Shown: positions 1 to 9,236 of the stretch, piece after piece | How positions within the stretch are numbered: position 1 is the stretch's first letter | Layout of the letters: each line of letters opens with the position of its first letter | Source of the DNA: Roseivirga sp. BDSF3-8 | GTDB lineage: Bacteria; Bacteroidota; Bacteroidia; Cytophagales; Cyclobacteriaceae | NCBI RefSeq assembly: GCF_041449215.1 | Contig: NZ_JBGNFV010000001.1 | Span: forward strand, 1,463,001-1,527,000 | DNA: 64,000 bases | Reading direction: 5' to 3' | Made by a program: the position numbers and the translations under genes | Notes under the pieces: generated by a model | The model's database searches: none | What the model was told of the DNA's origin: nothing | What the model saw: the letters and a program-made list of their open reading frames with translations, nothing else

Positions 1-55
1 GAGTGGAGCCAGCAATTTACCCCAAAAATTATTTGTTAACATTAAGGTAATATGG

Positions 56-78
56 CTTCATTTTAAAATAAAATGAAG
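56..78. promoter_or_regulatory. Palindrome upstream of the Lrp-type gene (candidate operator)
   Basis: Perfect inverted repeat with 10-base arms CTTCATTTTA and TAAAATGAAG around a 3-base centre. It ends 6 bases before the -7 element of the downstream gene, so a bound protein would compete with RNA polymerase. Lrp/AsnC regulators commonly control their own promoters, so autoregulation is the simplest reading; that is inference. Confidence 0.5.
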
Positions 79-84
79 AAACAC

Positions 85-92
85 TATCTTTG
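85..92 (+). promoter_or_regulatory. Bacteroidota-type -7 element of the Lrp-type gene
   Basis: TATCTTTG is an exact match to the Bacteroidota -7 consensus TAnnTTTG. Transcription would start near position 99, giving a leader of roughly 25 bases before the ATG at 125. No clear -33 TTTG is seen; the palindrome occupies that position. Confidence 0.6.
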
Positions 93-124
93 CGCCGAAT
101 TTTATTCCGAAAAAACAATGACTA

Positions 125-598
125 ATGGCGGCAACAGTTAAGCTTGACAAAATAGACCGTAAAATACTCGAGATACTACAGAACAATGGTCGTATCACGA
201 ATGCCCAGCTATCAAAGGAGATAGGCCTTTCTCCGGCCCCTACTCTCGAAAGGGTAAAGAAGCTCGAGAACAGCGGCATCATCAAGAGCTACCATGCCAA
301 ACTGGACATGGAAAAGATCGGGCTTGGCGTCAGCACATTTGTGCACGTGAGCCTCAAAGGCCATAACAAAGAAAATATTGATGTTTTCATAAAGGAAATT
401 AACCAGATCGAAGAAGTGATCGAGTGTCATCACATAACTGGTTCCGGTGACTTTTTCCTTAAGATAATTGCCAAAGACATCGTTTCTTATCAGAAACTAA
501 TGCTTGAAAAGGTATCTGAGATAGAAGTAGTAGACAATCTGCAGACCATGGTGATTCTGTCTACTTTCAAGGACAGCAAGGCACTGCCTGTTCCCTGA
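125..598 (+). CDS. Lrp/AsnC family transcriptional regulator
   Basis: This 157-residue protein has the usual Lrp/AsnC size and layout. An N-terminal winged helix-turn-helix lies at about residues 5-60 (LDKIDRKILEILQ, then AQLSKEIGLS and RVKKLENSGII), followed by a RAM/AsnC ligand-binding domain at about 65-150. Family members bind DNA as dimers to octamers and sense amino acids; the ligand here cannot be read from sequence. The ATG at 125 is used because the ATG at 118 is closed by a stop after seven codons. A promoter and a 23-bp palindrome lie just upstream and a strong terminator just downstream, so it is a single-gene unit that may regulate itself. Confidence 0.9.
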   Translation: MAATVKLDKIDRKILEILQNNGRITNAQLSKEIGLSPAPTLERVKKLENSGIIKSYHAKLDMEKIGLGVSTFVHVSLKGHNKENIDVFIKEINQIEEVIECHHITGSGDFFLKIIAKDIVSYQKLMLEKVSEIEVVDNLQTMVILSTFKDSKALPVP

Positions 599-625
599 TA
601 ACCTCTATTTCGCCGTAGATAATTT

Positions 626-655
626 GGCTGCTCTACTTTAAGAGCAGCCTTTTTT
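626..655 (+). terminator. Rho-independent terminator after the Lrp-type gene
   Basis: Arms GGCTGCTC and GAGCAGCC form an 8-bp perfect stem with an 8-base loop, followed by six T. The T run overlaps the stop codon of the convergent DUF4112 gene. There is no U tract in the other direction. Confidence 0.85.
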
Positions 656-1124
656 ATGCGGCAAACCCATCTGCAGCCCAGCGGATAGCAAGACTTATGA
701 TAGCTGCAATGGCTGCAATGATGAGGATAAAGGTCAGCAATAGCACAATCAGTATACCTATCCCTGACCCTTTATGCTTTCCCTCGTTATAGTACTCCCT
801 CAATAGGCGTATGTTACGCGTATTGGCTTTATATACAAAGTCAAAAATGTTTCCCAGCACGGGTACACTCCCTACGATGAAGTCCAGCAGTACATTACCG
901 GTCATTTTAAGCAGTACCTTGCCGCTTACTCCCGTGCGGGCAGCCTGCACCACCAGCAGTGATGATATAATGAACGAGACTCCATCACCCAGTACCGGCA
1001 ATAAACCGAGTATAGGGTCCAGCCCGAAACGAAATTTTGTACCTGGCAGCCGGTACTTGGAGTCGAGGAAGTAGGCCACCTTTTCTGCCCATTCCAGTTG
1101 CCTTAATCGTTGCGTTTTTGTCAT
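654..1124 (-). CDS. DUF4112 family membrane protein
   Basis: This 156-residue protein matches the DUF4112 pattern: a central block at about residues 28-110 with GLDPILGLLPVLGDG and the repeat-like SVPVLGNIFDF, both rich in Gly and Pro and partly hydrophobic. A C-terminal transmembrane helix follows at about 123-148. The family is widespread but has no established function; a membrane role is inferred. Its stop codon lies in the T run of the neighbouring terminator. It is divergent from the phosphoribosyltransferase gene across a 91-bp gap. Confidence 0.75.
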   Translation of the reverse strand: MTKTQRLRQLEWAEKVAYFLDSKYRLPGTKFRFGLDPILGLLPVLGDGVSFIISSLLVVQAARTGVSGKVLLKMTGNVLLDFIVGSVPVLGNIFDFVYKANTRNIRLLREYYNEGKHKGSGIGILIVLLLTFILIIAAIAAIISLAIRWAADGFAA

Positions 1125-1215
1125 GTGTATAGTTAAAAAAGTGAACCAGTCTCACTATTCTGAAAAATATGTTTTAAAATAGCCCTGCCGGAAGCTTTCA
1201 ATAAAGTACACGACC

Positions 1216-1722
1216 ATGAAAGACCAACAGACCCTGATACTAGATAGCAATAAGATCGAAAAGATTGTCAAGCGCATTGCTTTTCAGATATATGAGAATA
1301 ACGCTGTAGAGACTGACCTGTTTATTGCCGGTATCTGGGACCGTGGGTATCACCTTGCCGAAATGATGGCCAGAGAGCTAACGGAGATAAGCCCGATAAA
1401 AACTCATCTGCTACGTATCGATATTGATAAGCAGGATCCGGTGTCTTCTGAAGTAAAAATGGATAAGCCTGTAACTACGGTGGAAAACCAGCGGGTAATT
1501 CTGGTAGATGACGTGTTGAACACCGGCCGAACGTTGTTTTACGCATTGGAGCCATTTATGAATATCAGCCTCCAAAAACTGGAGATTGCTGTCTTGGTAA
1601 ACAGAAGCCATGCCTGCTTTGGCGTCTATCCGCAGTACACAGGTTATGAGCTTGCCACCACATTGGAAGAGCATATTCATGTGTCATTTGAAGAAGAACC
1701 AAAAGGTGTTTTCTTAAGATAA
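1216..1722 (+). CDS. PyrR-like phosphoribosyltransferase
   Basis: The 168-residue protein carries the type I phosphoribosyltransferase PRPP loop VILVDDVLNTGRT (acidic pair D98-D99) and a PyrR-like end (AVLVNRSHACFGVYPQYTGYELATT). PyrR proteins are uracil phosphoribosyltransferases and, in some bacteria, RNA-binding attenuators of pyrimidine genes. No pyrimidine genes or attenuator are adjacent, so an enzymatic or uncharacterised regulatory role is equally possible. The start is the first ATG, with no convincing Shine-Dalgarno. It stands alone between a divergent gene and a 401-bp non-coding stretch. Confidence 0.75.
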   Translation: MKDQQTLILDSNKIEKIVKRIAFQIYENNAVETDLFIAGIWDRGYHLAEMMARELTEISPIKTHLLRIDIDKQDPVSSEVKMDKPVTTVENQRVILVDDVLNTGRTLFYALEPFMNISLQKLEIAVLVNRSHACFGVYPQYTGYELATTLEEHIHVSFEEEPKGVFLR

Positions 1723-2123
1723 GTGGCATTAAAATACTGGTATAACCAAAGGGAACATTGATTTTTCAAAAATCCGGCTATATTACAATCAGTCTATAGG
1801 GGTATTTTTAGCCAAATGGAATATTGAATAATCCACTCATAATGGCTGGCAATTTGCCTGAAACCTCCCAAAGGGAAGCTGATTTGATCTTTACCTAAGG
1901 CTTCAATCCAGGGCCACTATTTAGCTAACAGACTGATAAACAATTTCTCACGAGAGGAAGACATAGCTCCAAATGCTCATGTTACATCTGTTTTTTTCGG
2001 AGGGAAAAAAGTGAAAAAATTGCTTGCCAGTCGAAGTAAATCGAATAATTTGGCATCCAGTTTATTGCTTTTTTTCCAGCAATAGTTTTCCTATTTTACA
2101 TAAGGCCTACTAATTATCCTATA
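1723..2123. other. Intergenic region, no gene seen
   Basis: A 401-bp AT-rich gap before the histidine kinase gene. I see no open frame with coding character, no tRNA fold and no strong terminator. TTG at about 2024 followed after about 19 bases by TAATTTG is one base short of the Bacteroidota promoter consensus and is the best promoter candidate for the kinase. Confidence 0.4.
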
Positions 2124-3680
2124 ATGAACGTGAGTTCCCAAGCCGATCTGCAACTGGAGATAAAGCAGCTTAAACAGCAAATCAAAGAGCTGGAAGAACG
2201 AGAGGCTTCCCGGGCGGCCTACATTCACGTAATTGAAAACGACCTTCAAAAATACCAGCTCGCTGCTAATGGAGCTAATGACGGCCTATGGGACTGGGAT
2301 ATAGTCAGTAACGAGGTTTTCGTGTCCGAGCCGTGGAAAAAAATGCTTGGCTATACGGAGCGGGAAATTGACAGTAGCATCCTGGCCTGGGAGACCCTGC
2401 TCCATCCCGACGACCGTGAACGGGCCATCAAAGCCTTTTACGATTACCTTGAAAATCGAATTGACCATTACTCCCTGGAATTCCGGCTGCGCCATAAGGA
2501 CGGCACATACCGGTGGATAGCCAGCCGGGGCACTGCGTTGCGTGACCGCAATGGCATAGCTTACCGAATAAGCGGATCCCATACGGATATTACCGATCGT
2601 AAACGAGCCGAAGAGGTAATCCAGAACAGTATAAACAAGTACAGGAATCTTTTTCAAAACAGCCTGGTAGGCATGTTCAGAACAGCAGCTGACACAGGCG
2701 AGATACTGGAAGCTAATGCCAAAGCGCTGGAGCTGTTCAATGCCAGTGAGGGCGACAAGCTTTACACCACCAACTTTTATACGAGCGAGACGCAGCGGCT
2801 GGAGATGATGGAAAAACTCCTCAGCCACGGAAAAGTGGAAAATGAGGAAATGCTCCTGAAGCGCAATGACGGAACCACTTTTTGGGTAAACTACAGTAGT
2901 GTGTACTACCCCAAAGAAAACCGCATAGAGGCTGTCCTGAAAGATATTACTGACACCAAGCAGAACTTTGAAGAGCTGCAGAAGGTAAACTTTGAGCTGG
3001 ATAACTTCGTGTACCATGCCTCGCATGATTTGCGCTCTCCCCTGCGGTCTATCCTTGGTCTTATCCACCTGCTGCGTAGCGAAACCGATCCATCGGGCAG
3101 GGAAAAGATCATCGAAATGATCGAAGGTAGTATTCACCGTCTGGACAGCCTTGTGGTTGATCTGCTTAGTATTTCAAGAAATAACCGGGTCAATGACCCT
3201 AAAGTCAGCATTAATTTCCTAACGGAGATCAACAATACGCTAACCAGCTTCTATACGGCGGAAGAAGGTCCCATGCCTGAAATTCTTACCAGGGTTTATC
3301 AACCATATGAATTCAGAAGTGACCTTACCCGCATAAGGATTGTGATGAACAATATCATATCCAATGCGATTAAATACCGCTCCCGAGAAAAGGACTATAC
3401 CTATGTGGAAATAGTGGTGAAGGTGGAAAAGGAAAAAGTCACCATCACGGTTAGTGACAATGGAGAGGGTATTTCTGAAGAAAAGCTGGAGAATATCTTT
3501 GAGATGTTCTATCGCGCCTCAGAGAGTAGCGAGGGCAGCGGGCTGGGCCTGTATATCGTCAAAAATGTCATTGACAAAATGAAAGGTGACATTAAAGTAG
3601 AGAGCAAGGTTTCCGAGGGGACCCGTTTTACAGTGGTTTTGCCCGCCTATTCAGAAGAGGACGAAGAGACCAACGCATAG
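2124..3680 (+). CDS. Cytoplasmic PAS-domain sensor histidine kinase
   Basis: This 518-residue kinase has a short N-terminal coiled coil (about 8-35), a PAS_3-type PAS domain with PAC tail (about 45-160), a second PAS domain (about 165-285), a HisKA helix with the phospho-acceptor H301 in YHASHDLRSPL, and an HATPase_c domain with NNIISNAIKYRS, DNGEGIS and SEGSGLGLY. No transmembrane segment or signal peptide is seen, so it should sense an intracellular cue. No response regulator is adjacent, making it an orphan. Its catalytic core closely resembles that of the kinase at 25356-27764, suggesting paralogy. Confidence 0.93.
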   Translation: MNVSSQADLQLEIKQLKQQIKELEEREASRAAYIHVIENDLQKYQLAANGANDGLWDWDIVSNEVFVSEPWKKMLGYTEREIDSSILAWETLLHPDDRERAIKAFYDYLENRIDHYSLEFRLRHKDGTYRWIASRGTALRDRNGIAYRISGSHTDITDRKRAEEVIQNSINKYRNLFQNSLVGMFRTAADTGEILEANAKALELFNASEGDKLYTTNFYTSETQRLEMMEKLLSHGKVENEEMLLKRNDGTTFWVNYSSVYYPKENRIEAVLKDITDTKQNFEELQKVNFELDNFVYHASHDLRSPLRSILGLIHLLRSETDPSGREKIIEMIEGSIHRLDSLVVDLLSISRNNRVNDPKVSINFLTEINNTLTSFYTAEEGPMPEILTRVYQPYEFRSDLTRIRIVMNNIISNAIKYRSREKDYTYVEIVVKVEKEKVTITVSDNGEGISEEKLENIFEMFYRASESSEGSGLGLYIVKNVIDKMKGDIKVESKVSEGTRFTVVLPAYSEEDEETNA

Positions 3681-3752
3681 TTTAGCTGCATTTTTCCCTG
3701 TTTTTATCATTTTTTTGTAGATTGAGCCGTTTTTAAGCACAACGTTACTGTC

Positions 3753-4574
3753 ATGTCTGTACACCGGCCCGATATCAAAAAGATCACTACCCATCAGCTT
3801 CAGGAAATGAAGAACCGTGGGGAGAAGATCTCCATGCTTACTGCCTACGATTATTCGATGGCGCGCCTGCTGGACGCGGCAGGAATAGATGTTTTACTGG
3901 TGGGGGATTCGGCCAGTAACGTCATGGCAGGAAACGAGACTACACTTCCTATCACTCTTGACCATATGATCTACCATGCCACTTCTGTGGTAAAAGCTGT
4001 AGACCGTGCCCTGGTGATTGTGGACATACCATTCGGCTCCTACCAGGGTAACAGTAGTGAGGCACTGCGCTCGGCCATTCGTATAATGAAGGAGAGTGGG
4101 GCACACGGGGTAAAAATGGAGGGTGGCTCGGAAATAAAAGAGAGTATCACCCGGATACTTAGCGCCGGCGTACCTGTGATGGGGCACCTGGGCCTGACCC
4201 CTCAGAGCATTTATAAATTTGGCACCTATACTGTACGTGCCCGAGAGGAGGAGGAAGCTGCTAAACTGATACATGACGCGAAGCTTCTGGAAGAGTGCGG
4301 GTGTTTTGGCCTCGTGCTGGAAAAAATACCCTCAGGGTTGGCCAAGCGCGTAGCGAGTGAGGTAAATATTCCCGTTATCGGCATTGGTGCCGGCCCGCAT
4401 GTAGATGGTCAGGTGCTGGTAGTGCATGATATGCTGGGCATCACCCAGGAATTTAAGCCACGTTTTTTGAGAAGGTACGCAGACCTTCACAAAACCATAA
4501 CCGAGGCTGTTAGTCATTACATAGAGGATGTCAAAAGCCACGACTTCCCAAAGGATACAGAAAGTTATAAATAA
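3753..4574 (+). CDS. panB: 3-methyl-2-oxobutanoate hydroxymethyltransferase
   Basis: PanB transfers a hydroxymethyl group from 5,10-methylenetetrahydrofolate to 3-methyl-2-oxobutanoate to give ketopantoate, the first committed step of pantothenate and CoA synthesis. The 273-residue length is normal. Diagnostic motifs are present: [24 protein letters not shown] (metal ligand D52), DIPFGSYQ (D91), KMEGG (E123) and [14 protein letters not shown]. It lies 72 bp after the histidine kinase and 65 bp before icd, all on one strand, but nothing links them metabolically. No other pantothenate gene is in the window. Confidence 0.95.
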   Translation: MSVHRPDIKKITTHQLQEMKNRGEKISMLTAYDYSMARLLDAAGIDVLLVGDSASNVMAGNETTLPITLDHMIYHATSVVKAVDRALVIVDIPFGSYQGNSSEALRSAIRIMKESGAHGVKMEGGSEIKESITRILSAGVPVMGHLGLTPQSIYKFGTYTVRAREEEEAAKLIHDAKLLEECGCFGLVLEKIPSGLAKRVASEVNIPVIGIGAGPHVDGQVLVVHDMLGITQEFKPRFLRRYADLHKTITEAVSHYIEDVKSHDFPKDTESYK

Positions 4575-4639
4575 GTGAGAAGAGTACCGCCCTTTTGCAG
4601 GTGGCGGCTATACGTTACTCAATAAGCAAACCGAACAGA

Positions 4640-5866
4640 ATGAGTGAGCAAAAAATTACCATCAAAGATGGTACCCTGCAGGTACCTGACAACCCCGTAA
4701 TCCCTTTTATCGAAGGTGACGGTACAGGTGTTGATATTTGGCCTGCTGCCAAAAATGTAATCGATAGTGCAGTAGAAAAAGCCTATAATGGCAAAAAGAA
4801 AATAGAGTGGAAGGAACTGTATGCTGGTGAAAAAAGCTACAATCGCAGTGGCGAGTGGCTTCCTGAAGACACTCTGGCTGCTTTCCGTGAGTACCTGGTA
4901 GGTATAAAAGGCCCCCTTACCACCCCTGTGGGCGGCGGCATTCGTTCACTGAATGTGGCACTGCGCCAGGAACTGGACCTGTATGCCTGTGTGCGTCCTG
5001 TAAGATGGTTTAAAGGCACACCCAGCCCTGTAAAAGACCCCGGCGCGACAGACATGGTAATCTTCCGTGAAAACACTGAAGACATCTATGCAGGAATCGA
5101 GTTTCAACAAGGAACTGAAGACGAGAAGAAGTTTGCTTCTCTGCTGAAAGAGAACTTTGCCGACCGTTACAAGAAAGTTCGCTTTCCTGATACAGCAGGC
5201 TATGGCATAAAGCCCGTTTCAAAAGAAGGAACCGGTCGCCTGGTGAAATCGGCTATCGACTATGCTTTCACCACTAAGCGCGACAGCGTTACCCTTGTGC
5301 ACAAGGGTAACATCATGAAATTTACCGAAGGTGCTTTCCGTGACTGGGGCTATGAAGTAGCTAAAGAGCAGTATGGCGCTAAGGACTACGAAGGAGGCCC
5401 CTGGCAGGTGATAGAGAAAGACGGCCACAAGATCATAATTAAAGATGTGATCGCGGATGCTTTCCTGCAGCAGATACTTCTTCGCCCTGCTGAATACAGT
5501 GTAATTGCTACACTTAACCTGAATGGCGACTATGTTTCTGATGCACTGGCTGCCATTGTCGGTGGTATCGGTATCGCACCCGGGGCTAACATCAACTACA
5601 ATACAGGTAACGCAATATTTGAGGCTACTCATGGTACAGCTCCTAAGTATGCAGGCCAGGACAAGGTTAACCCCGGCTCTGTAATCCTGTCAGGTGCTAT
5701 GATGCTTGGCTACCTGGGCTGGAATGAGGCCGAAGACCTTATCTACAAAGGACTGGAGGCAGCCATCGCCAGCAAGCGTGTGACATATGATTTCGAGCGA
5801 CTTATGGACGATGCCACACTACTTAAGTGTAGCGAATTTGGCCAGGAAGTAGTGAATAACATGTAA
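4640..5866 (+). CDS. icd: NADP-dependent isocitrate dehydrogenase
   Basis: This TCA-cycle enzyme converts isocitrate to 2-oxoglutarate with NADPH production. The 408-residue protein has the features of the dimeric bacterial enzyme: [30 protein letters not shown] (containing the serine that is phosphorylated in E. coli Icd), [44 protein letters not shown] and [12 protein letters not shown] place the start at 4640 ([11 protein letters not shown]); an in-frame upstream ATG at 4595 would add 15 non-conserved residues. A strong terminator follows. No IDH kinase/phosphatase gene is seen nearby. Confidence 0.94.
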   Translation: MSEQKITIKDGTLQVPDNPVIPFIEGDGTGVDIWPAAKNVIDSAVEKAYNGKKKIEWKELYAGEKSYNRSGEWLPEDTLAAFREYLVGIKGPLTTPVGGGIRSLNVALRQELDLYACVRPVRWFKGTPSPVKDPGATDMVIFRENTEDIYAGIEFQQGTEDEKKFASLLKENFADRYKKVRFPDTAGYGIKPVSKEGTGRLVKSAIDYAFTTKRDSVTLVHKGNIMKFTEGAFRDWGYEVAKEQYGAKDYEGGPWQVIEKDGHKIIIKDVIADAFLQQILLRPAEYSVIATLNLNGDYVSDALAAIVGGIGIAPGANINYNTGNAIFEATHGTAPKYAGQDKVNPGSVILSGAMMLGYLGWNEAEDLIYKGLEAAIASKRVTYDFERLMDDATLLKCSEFGQEVVNNM

Positions 5867-5886
5867 TTACGGATAATATCGTAAGG

Positions 5887-5914
5887 AAAAGGCCACCTGA
5901 CCCGGTGGCCTTTT
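5887..5914 (+). terminator. Terminator after icd
   Basis: Arms AAAAGGCCACC and GGTGGCCTTTT give an 11-bp perfect stem with a TGACCC loop, with a U-rich 3' arm. It is nearly symmetrical and could act on either strand, although no opposing gene ends here. Confidence 0.85.
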
Positions 5915-6005
5915 CTATTTCAGGGGCCAAATTGAAATAGAATTAGTGTATAACGGTAGAGGCAAAGACTAGCAAATACCCCCCAGGTGCATGACTTTAA
6001 TTACT

Positions 6006-6095
6006 ATGGCCACGTTAATATCCCTTAGCCATGTTGAGCCCTCCGGTCACAAACACTCTTACCAGTGCCGCCAAACAAATGGCCACTTTAACATC
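6006..6095. repeat. Short imperfect direct repeat in the icd downstream gap
   Basis: Two 17-base units, ATGGCCACGTTAATATC (6006-6022) and ATGGCCACTTTAACATC (6079-6095), match at 15 of 17 positions with a 73-bp period. They sit in the otherwise empty 5915-6211 gap upstream of the Lon-N-domain gene. They could be paired binding sites; nothing else coding is seen in the gap. Confidence 0.35.
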
Positions 6096-6211
6096 AAGCT
6101 AATTCATGATATTGTACAAATATACATATAGGCGAACCCTATGGCCATCGTGTTTTTAACGATATCCGGAATTCTCTCAAACCACTTTACAATCGGGGTG
6201 TTTTGGGGGTA

Positions 6212-6841
6212 ATGAAAAGTTATTTACCCTTGTTTCCTCTCAATATTGTCGTCTTTCCAGGTGAGGCGGTAAACCTGCATATCTTTGAACCAAGGTATAA
6301 GCAGCTTATTAATGAATGTAATGAAAACCAGGAGCCATTTGGCATTCCTTTGTATCAGGACAGTAAAATCAGCTACGGCACGGAAGTGACTCTTAATGCC
6401 ATAGAAAAAGTATACCCGGACGGCCGAATGGATGTAAAGACTAAAGGCAACAGGGTCTTACACGTACTGTCTTTTGATAATCCTGCAGAAGGCAAGCTCT
6501 ATGCCGGAGGCGAAGTAGAATTTGTAGAAACTGACATGGAAGCCTCCCCGGAAACAACACAGGAAATGATCAGGCTTGCTAAAGAGCTTTACCAAAACCT
6601 GAATGTGGTACAGGAAGTAAGCATATCAGATGACGTGAACAGTTTTGACCTTGGTCATAAAATAGGTTTGTCTGTAGAACAGGAATTCGCCCTGCTCCAA
6701 ATAGAAAAAGAAGAAATACGCCAGCTATTTATTATAGCTCATCTCAAAAAGGCCATTCCCATGCTGATGGATATTGAACGGACCAAAGAGCGCATTAGAA
6801 TGAATGGTCACTTTCGCACCTTTGACCCGCTGGATTTTTAG
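6212..6841 (+). CDS. Lon-substrate-binding (LON N) domain protein
   Basis: The 209-residue protein opens with LPLFPLNIVVFPGEAVNLHIFEPRYK, the hallmark of the N-terminal substrate-binding domain of Lon protease. It lacks the AAA+ ATPase and Ser-Lys protease domains of full Lon. Stand-alone LON-N proteins are common; they may help select proteins for turnover, but the exact role is not established. I use ATG at 6212; a TTG at 6203 in the same frame is possible. It is followed after 42 bp by the nuo genes, apparently under a separate promoter. Confidence 0.85.
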   Translation: MKSYLPLFPLNIVVFPGEAVNLHIFEPRYKQLINECNENQEPFGIPLYQDSKISYGTEVTLNAIEKVYPDGRMDVKTKGNRVLHVLSFDNPAEGKLYAGGEVEFVETDMEASPETTQEMIRLAKELYQNLNVVQEVSISDDVNSFDLGHKIGLSVEQEFALLQIEKEEIRQLFIIAHLKKAIPMLMDIERTKERIRMNGHFRTFDPLDF

Positions 6842-6867
6842 GATTTTTCTTTTTGCCTTTCACCCGC

Positions 6868-6875
6868 TACTTTTG
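6868..6875 (+). promoter_or_regulatory. Candidate -7 element of nuoA
   Basis: TACTTTTG matches TAnnTTTG exactly and ends 8 bases before the nuoA ATG, implying a leader of only a few bases. No -33 element at normal spacing is obvious, so this is a moderate call. The sequence also sits in the small palindrome CTACTTTTGAGTAG. Confidence 0.4.
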
Positions 6876-6883
6876 AGTAGGAA

Positions 6884-7390
6884 ATGGAAAATCAGATATC
6901 CGCATTCGGCGAGGTCCTTCTATTTATAGTAGGTGCCATTATTTTCGTGGCAGGCGGCCTCGTTACGGCCTGGCTGGTGCGCCCTCACCGGCCTAATGAA
7001 GAAAAGCTTACCACCTACGAGTGTGGGGAAGATCCTGTTGGCTCCGCATGGGGCCGGTTCAATGTCAGGTTTTACGTTATTGCCCTCGTTTTTATTCTCT
7101 TTGATGTAGAGATCGTGTTTCTTTTTCCCTGGTCGGTAGTATTTGGCCAAAAGGAACTCATAAGCGAGACCAACGGCCTTTGGGGATGGTTTTCATTAGT
7201 TGAAATGTTCCTCTTTATCGGTATCCTCCTGCTTGGTCTGGCTTATGTATGGGCTAATGGCTTTCTTGACTGGGTAAAGCCTGCCGTAAAGCAAACCTCA
7301 CATGACTCACCGGTACCTGCCGAGCTTTACGACAACCTGAATAAGCAGTACGAAGCAGAAAAAATTAAGGAAGATGGGCCTACTGGATAA
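6884..7390 (+). CDS. nuoA: NADH-quinone oxidoreductase subunit A
   Basis: NuoA is a small membrane-arm subunit of respiratory complex I. The 168-residue protein has three transmembrane segments (about 8-30, 63-88 and 98-120) and the family motifs [16 protein letters not shown] and [22 protein letters not shown]. The C-terminal hydrophilic tail (about 130-168) makes it longer than typical NuoA. Its last 17 bases overlap nuoB, pointing to translational coupling. Only A, B, C and D subunit genes are in this window. Confidence 0.93.
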   Translation: MENQISAFGEVLLFIVGAIIFVAGGLVTAWLVRPHRPNEEKLTTYECGEDPVGSAWGRFNVRFYVIALVFILFDVEIVFLFPWSVVFGQKELISETNGLWGWFSLVEMFLFIGILLLGLAYVWANGFLDWVKPAVKQTSHDSPVPAELYDNLNKQYEAEKIKEDGPTG

Positions 7391-7922
7391 GGAATTTAAT
7401 AGCGGCGGCGTAGTGGTAAGCCGGGTGGACGACCTTATCAACTGGGCTCGCCTGAGCAGTCTGTGGCCTATGGGCTTCGGTATCGCATGCTGCGCCATCG
7501 AGATGATGAGCAGCTATGCCAGTGGCTATGACCTGGACCGCTTTGGCGTGATCCCCCGCCCTTCGCCCAGGCAGTCAGATGTCATGATAGTGGCAGGTAC
7601 GGTTACATTTAAAATGGCCGATCGTATCCGGAGGCTATATGAACAGATGGCAGAGCCACGCTATGTGATCTCCATGGGCTCATGCTCTAACTGCGGAGGT
7701 CCTTACTGGCAACATGGCTACCATGTGGTAAAAGGAGTGGACCGTATCATTCCGGTAGATGTTTATGTGCCAGGGTGCCCGCCGCGGCCGGAAAGCCTGA
7801 TAGGAGGCATACTGAAACTGCAGGAAAAAATACGCACGGAAACCCTGATGGCTCCCGCTGCCGCAGAGGCTATTCTGGCTAAGAAAAGGGAAGCTCAGGC
7901 AAGCAGCAAGACAGCAGAGTAA
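7374..7922 (+). CDS. nuoB: NADH-quinone oxidoreductase subunit B
   Basis: NuoB carries the terminal 4Fe-4S cluster N2 of complex I, next to the quinone site. The cysteine ligands are all visible: the tandem pair in [10 protein letters not shown], then GSCSNCGG and VPGCPPRPE. The protein is 182 residues, including an Ala/Lys-rich tail after about residue 155. It overlaps nuoA by 17 bp upstream. Its last 28 bp also overlap the 3' end of the oppositely oriented gene at 7895-8617, so nuoB cannot run straight into nuoC as in the classical order. Confidence 0.95.
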   Translation: MGLLDKEFNSGGVVVSRVDDLINWARLSSLWPMGFGIACCAIEMMSSYASGYDLDRFGVIPRPSPRQSDVMIVAGTVTFKMADRIRRLYEQMAEPRYVISMGSCSNCGGPYWQHGYHVVKGVDRIIPVDVYVPGCPPRPESLIGGILKLQEKIRTETLMAPAAAEAILAKKREAQASSKTAE

Positions 7923-8617
7923 AGTACACAACCAGCCATAAAGGCAAGAAAGTTACTACGCCGCTCTTCGGGCAGCTCTTCTTTAAGGGTGTTTAATATC
8001 ACGCCTCCTGATACAACGCCAAATACAGCCCCTATACCCAATGGGGGGAGGTTAACCCACTGCCCCGCAACCCAGCCTGCTATTATGGATAAGGTTAGTA
8101 TATACCTGCCAACTCTTCTATACCGTTTTTGATAATGATCATGCAGCCCAAAATCATTTATTACAAAATGAAAGGCCATTGCCAGCAGATAAAAGATTAG
8201 CTGTTTAAGGGTATGCTCATTCCGGTGCACAAGTAAGTAGCCTATAAGCGCATTATACAGAGAAAAACTAACAAGATGGATGTAAAATACGCGGCCTGAC
8301 ACCTCTCGTTGATCATCCTGACGTGCAGATACTTTACTCAACTTTGCCGCACGCTCCAATCCGTAAAAGATGGTAAGGCCAGCCAGACTCAGGAGGTAGA
8401 GGTGGTGCTGGAGGAAGCCTTTGCCTTCATAGTGAAGCTGCCACTCTTCTAACTCCGGCATCACGTGGATAAATACATAAGCCACTGAAATACCCCCGCC
8501 AAATGAAAGCCACTTGCTACGGGGAATCATGGATATGAACCTTAGCTTTCCAGCAAATAAATGTACCAGTGCCAGCACAATTGCTCCGGAGAAGGTAAGC
8601 CAAAACTCTCTTTCCAT
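7895..8617 (-). CDS. ZIP-like integral membrane protein lodged between nuoB and nuoC
   Basis: The 240-residue protein has about seven to eight hydrophobic segments and little soluble sequence. The motif [21 protein letters not shown] near residue 40 resembles the metal-binding helix of ZIP (zinc/iron permease) proteins, and [13 protein letters not shown] supplies more His/Asp. Overall similarity to ZIP is loose, so metal transport is a hypothesis. It is antisense to the nuo genes and its 3' end overlaps nuoB by 28 bp. Codon use looks ordinary, with no IS or repeat at its borders. Confidence 0.7.
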   Translation of the reverse strand: MEREFWLTFSGAIVLALVHLFAGKLRFISMIPRSKWLSFGGGISVAYVFIHVMPELEEWQLHYEGKGFLQHHLYLLSLAGLTIFYGLERAAKLSKVSARQDDQREVSGRVFYIHLVSFSLYNALIGYLLVHRNEHTLKQLIFYLLAMAFHFVINDFGLHDHYQKRYRRVGRYILTLSIIAGWVAGQWVNLPPLGIGAVFGVVSGGVILNTLKEELPEERRSNFLAFMAGCVLYSAVLLLA

Positions 8618-8705
8618 GGCTTGCTAACCGCTCACTCTTACTTTTAGTTAGCTTGAATTGAGATTATTCCGGCTTCAGAAGCGCATTCATGCCGCACTCC
8701 GTTTA

Positions 8706-8732
8706 TTTGCTGGCCTGCATTCCTTATTTTTG
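8706..8732 (+). promoter_or_regulatory. Promoter of nuoC-nuoD
   Basis: TTTG (8706-8709) and TATTTTTG (8725-8732) lie 15 bases apart, a little short of the usual Bacteroidota spacing, and the -7 element ends only 3 bases before the nuoC ATG at 8736. It explains how nuoCD can be expressed although the antisense gene separates them from nuoAB. The message would be leaderless or nearly so. Confidence 0.5.
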
Positions 8733-8735
8733 ATC

Positions 8736-9236
8736 ATGCAATTCGACAACATTTGTGAGCTCCTGAAGCGGGAAGCAGGCCAGGAAGCCATTACGGCCAC
8801 CGACACTACTTCAACACCGCCCACCATCACGATACCTCCTGCGCTGCTACTATCAGCAGCAGACTGCCTCTACCGCCATCCGGACACTTATTTCGATTTC
8901 CTGAGCTGCCTGACTGCCCTGGATAATGGGCCCTCCGCAGGTACAATGGAAGTGATCTACCATTTGTATTCCATACCATTCGATCATTCCGTAGCTCTGC
9001 GTGTAGAGGTACCCAGACCAGCCGCGCCCGGGGAGTTACCTGCCGTACCTTCAGTAAGTCATCTGTGGAAATCAGCCCTGTGGCATGAGAGGGAGGCTTT
9101 TGACCTGGTAGGTATTCACTTTGAAGGGCATCCTGACCTAAGGCGTATCCTGCTACCCTCAGACTGGGAAGGTCATCCGCTGCGCAAAGATTATGATGAG
9201 CAGGAATATTATCATGGCATTGAAGTTAAATACTGA
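8736..9236 (+). CDS. nuoC: NADH-quinone oxidoreductase subunit C
   Basis: NuoC is a peripheral-arm subunit of complex I. The 166-residue protein holds the 30-kDa subunit pattern: [12 protein letters not shown], the signature [20 protein letters not shown], and [17 protein letters not shown] at the end. I start at ATG 8736; the frame stays open to a TTG at 8658, but those 26 extra residues are not NuoC-like and would overlap the promoter. The TGA stop overlaps the ATG of nuoD by one base, so the two are translationally coupled. Confidence 0.93.
   Translation: MQFDNICELLKREAGQEAITATDTTSTPPTITIPPALLLSAADCLYRHPDTYFDFLSCLTALDNGPSAGTMEVIYHLYSIPFDHSVALRVEVPRPAAPGELPAVPSVSHLWKSALWHEREAFDLVGIHFEGHPDLRRILLPSDWEGHPLRKDYDEQEYYHGIEVKY

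Noticed and set aside
2286-3137. Antisense frame (283 codons) opposite the PAS kinase
   Set aside because: The plus-strand frame has clear PAS and HisKA domains; the antisense translation shows no family features.
4595-4639. N-terminal extension of icd from ATG 4595
   Set aside because: The 15 extra residues are not similar to Icd; [11 protein letters not shown] at 4640 is the conserved start region.
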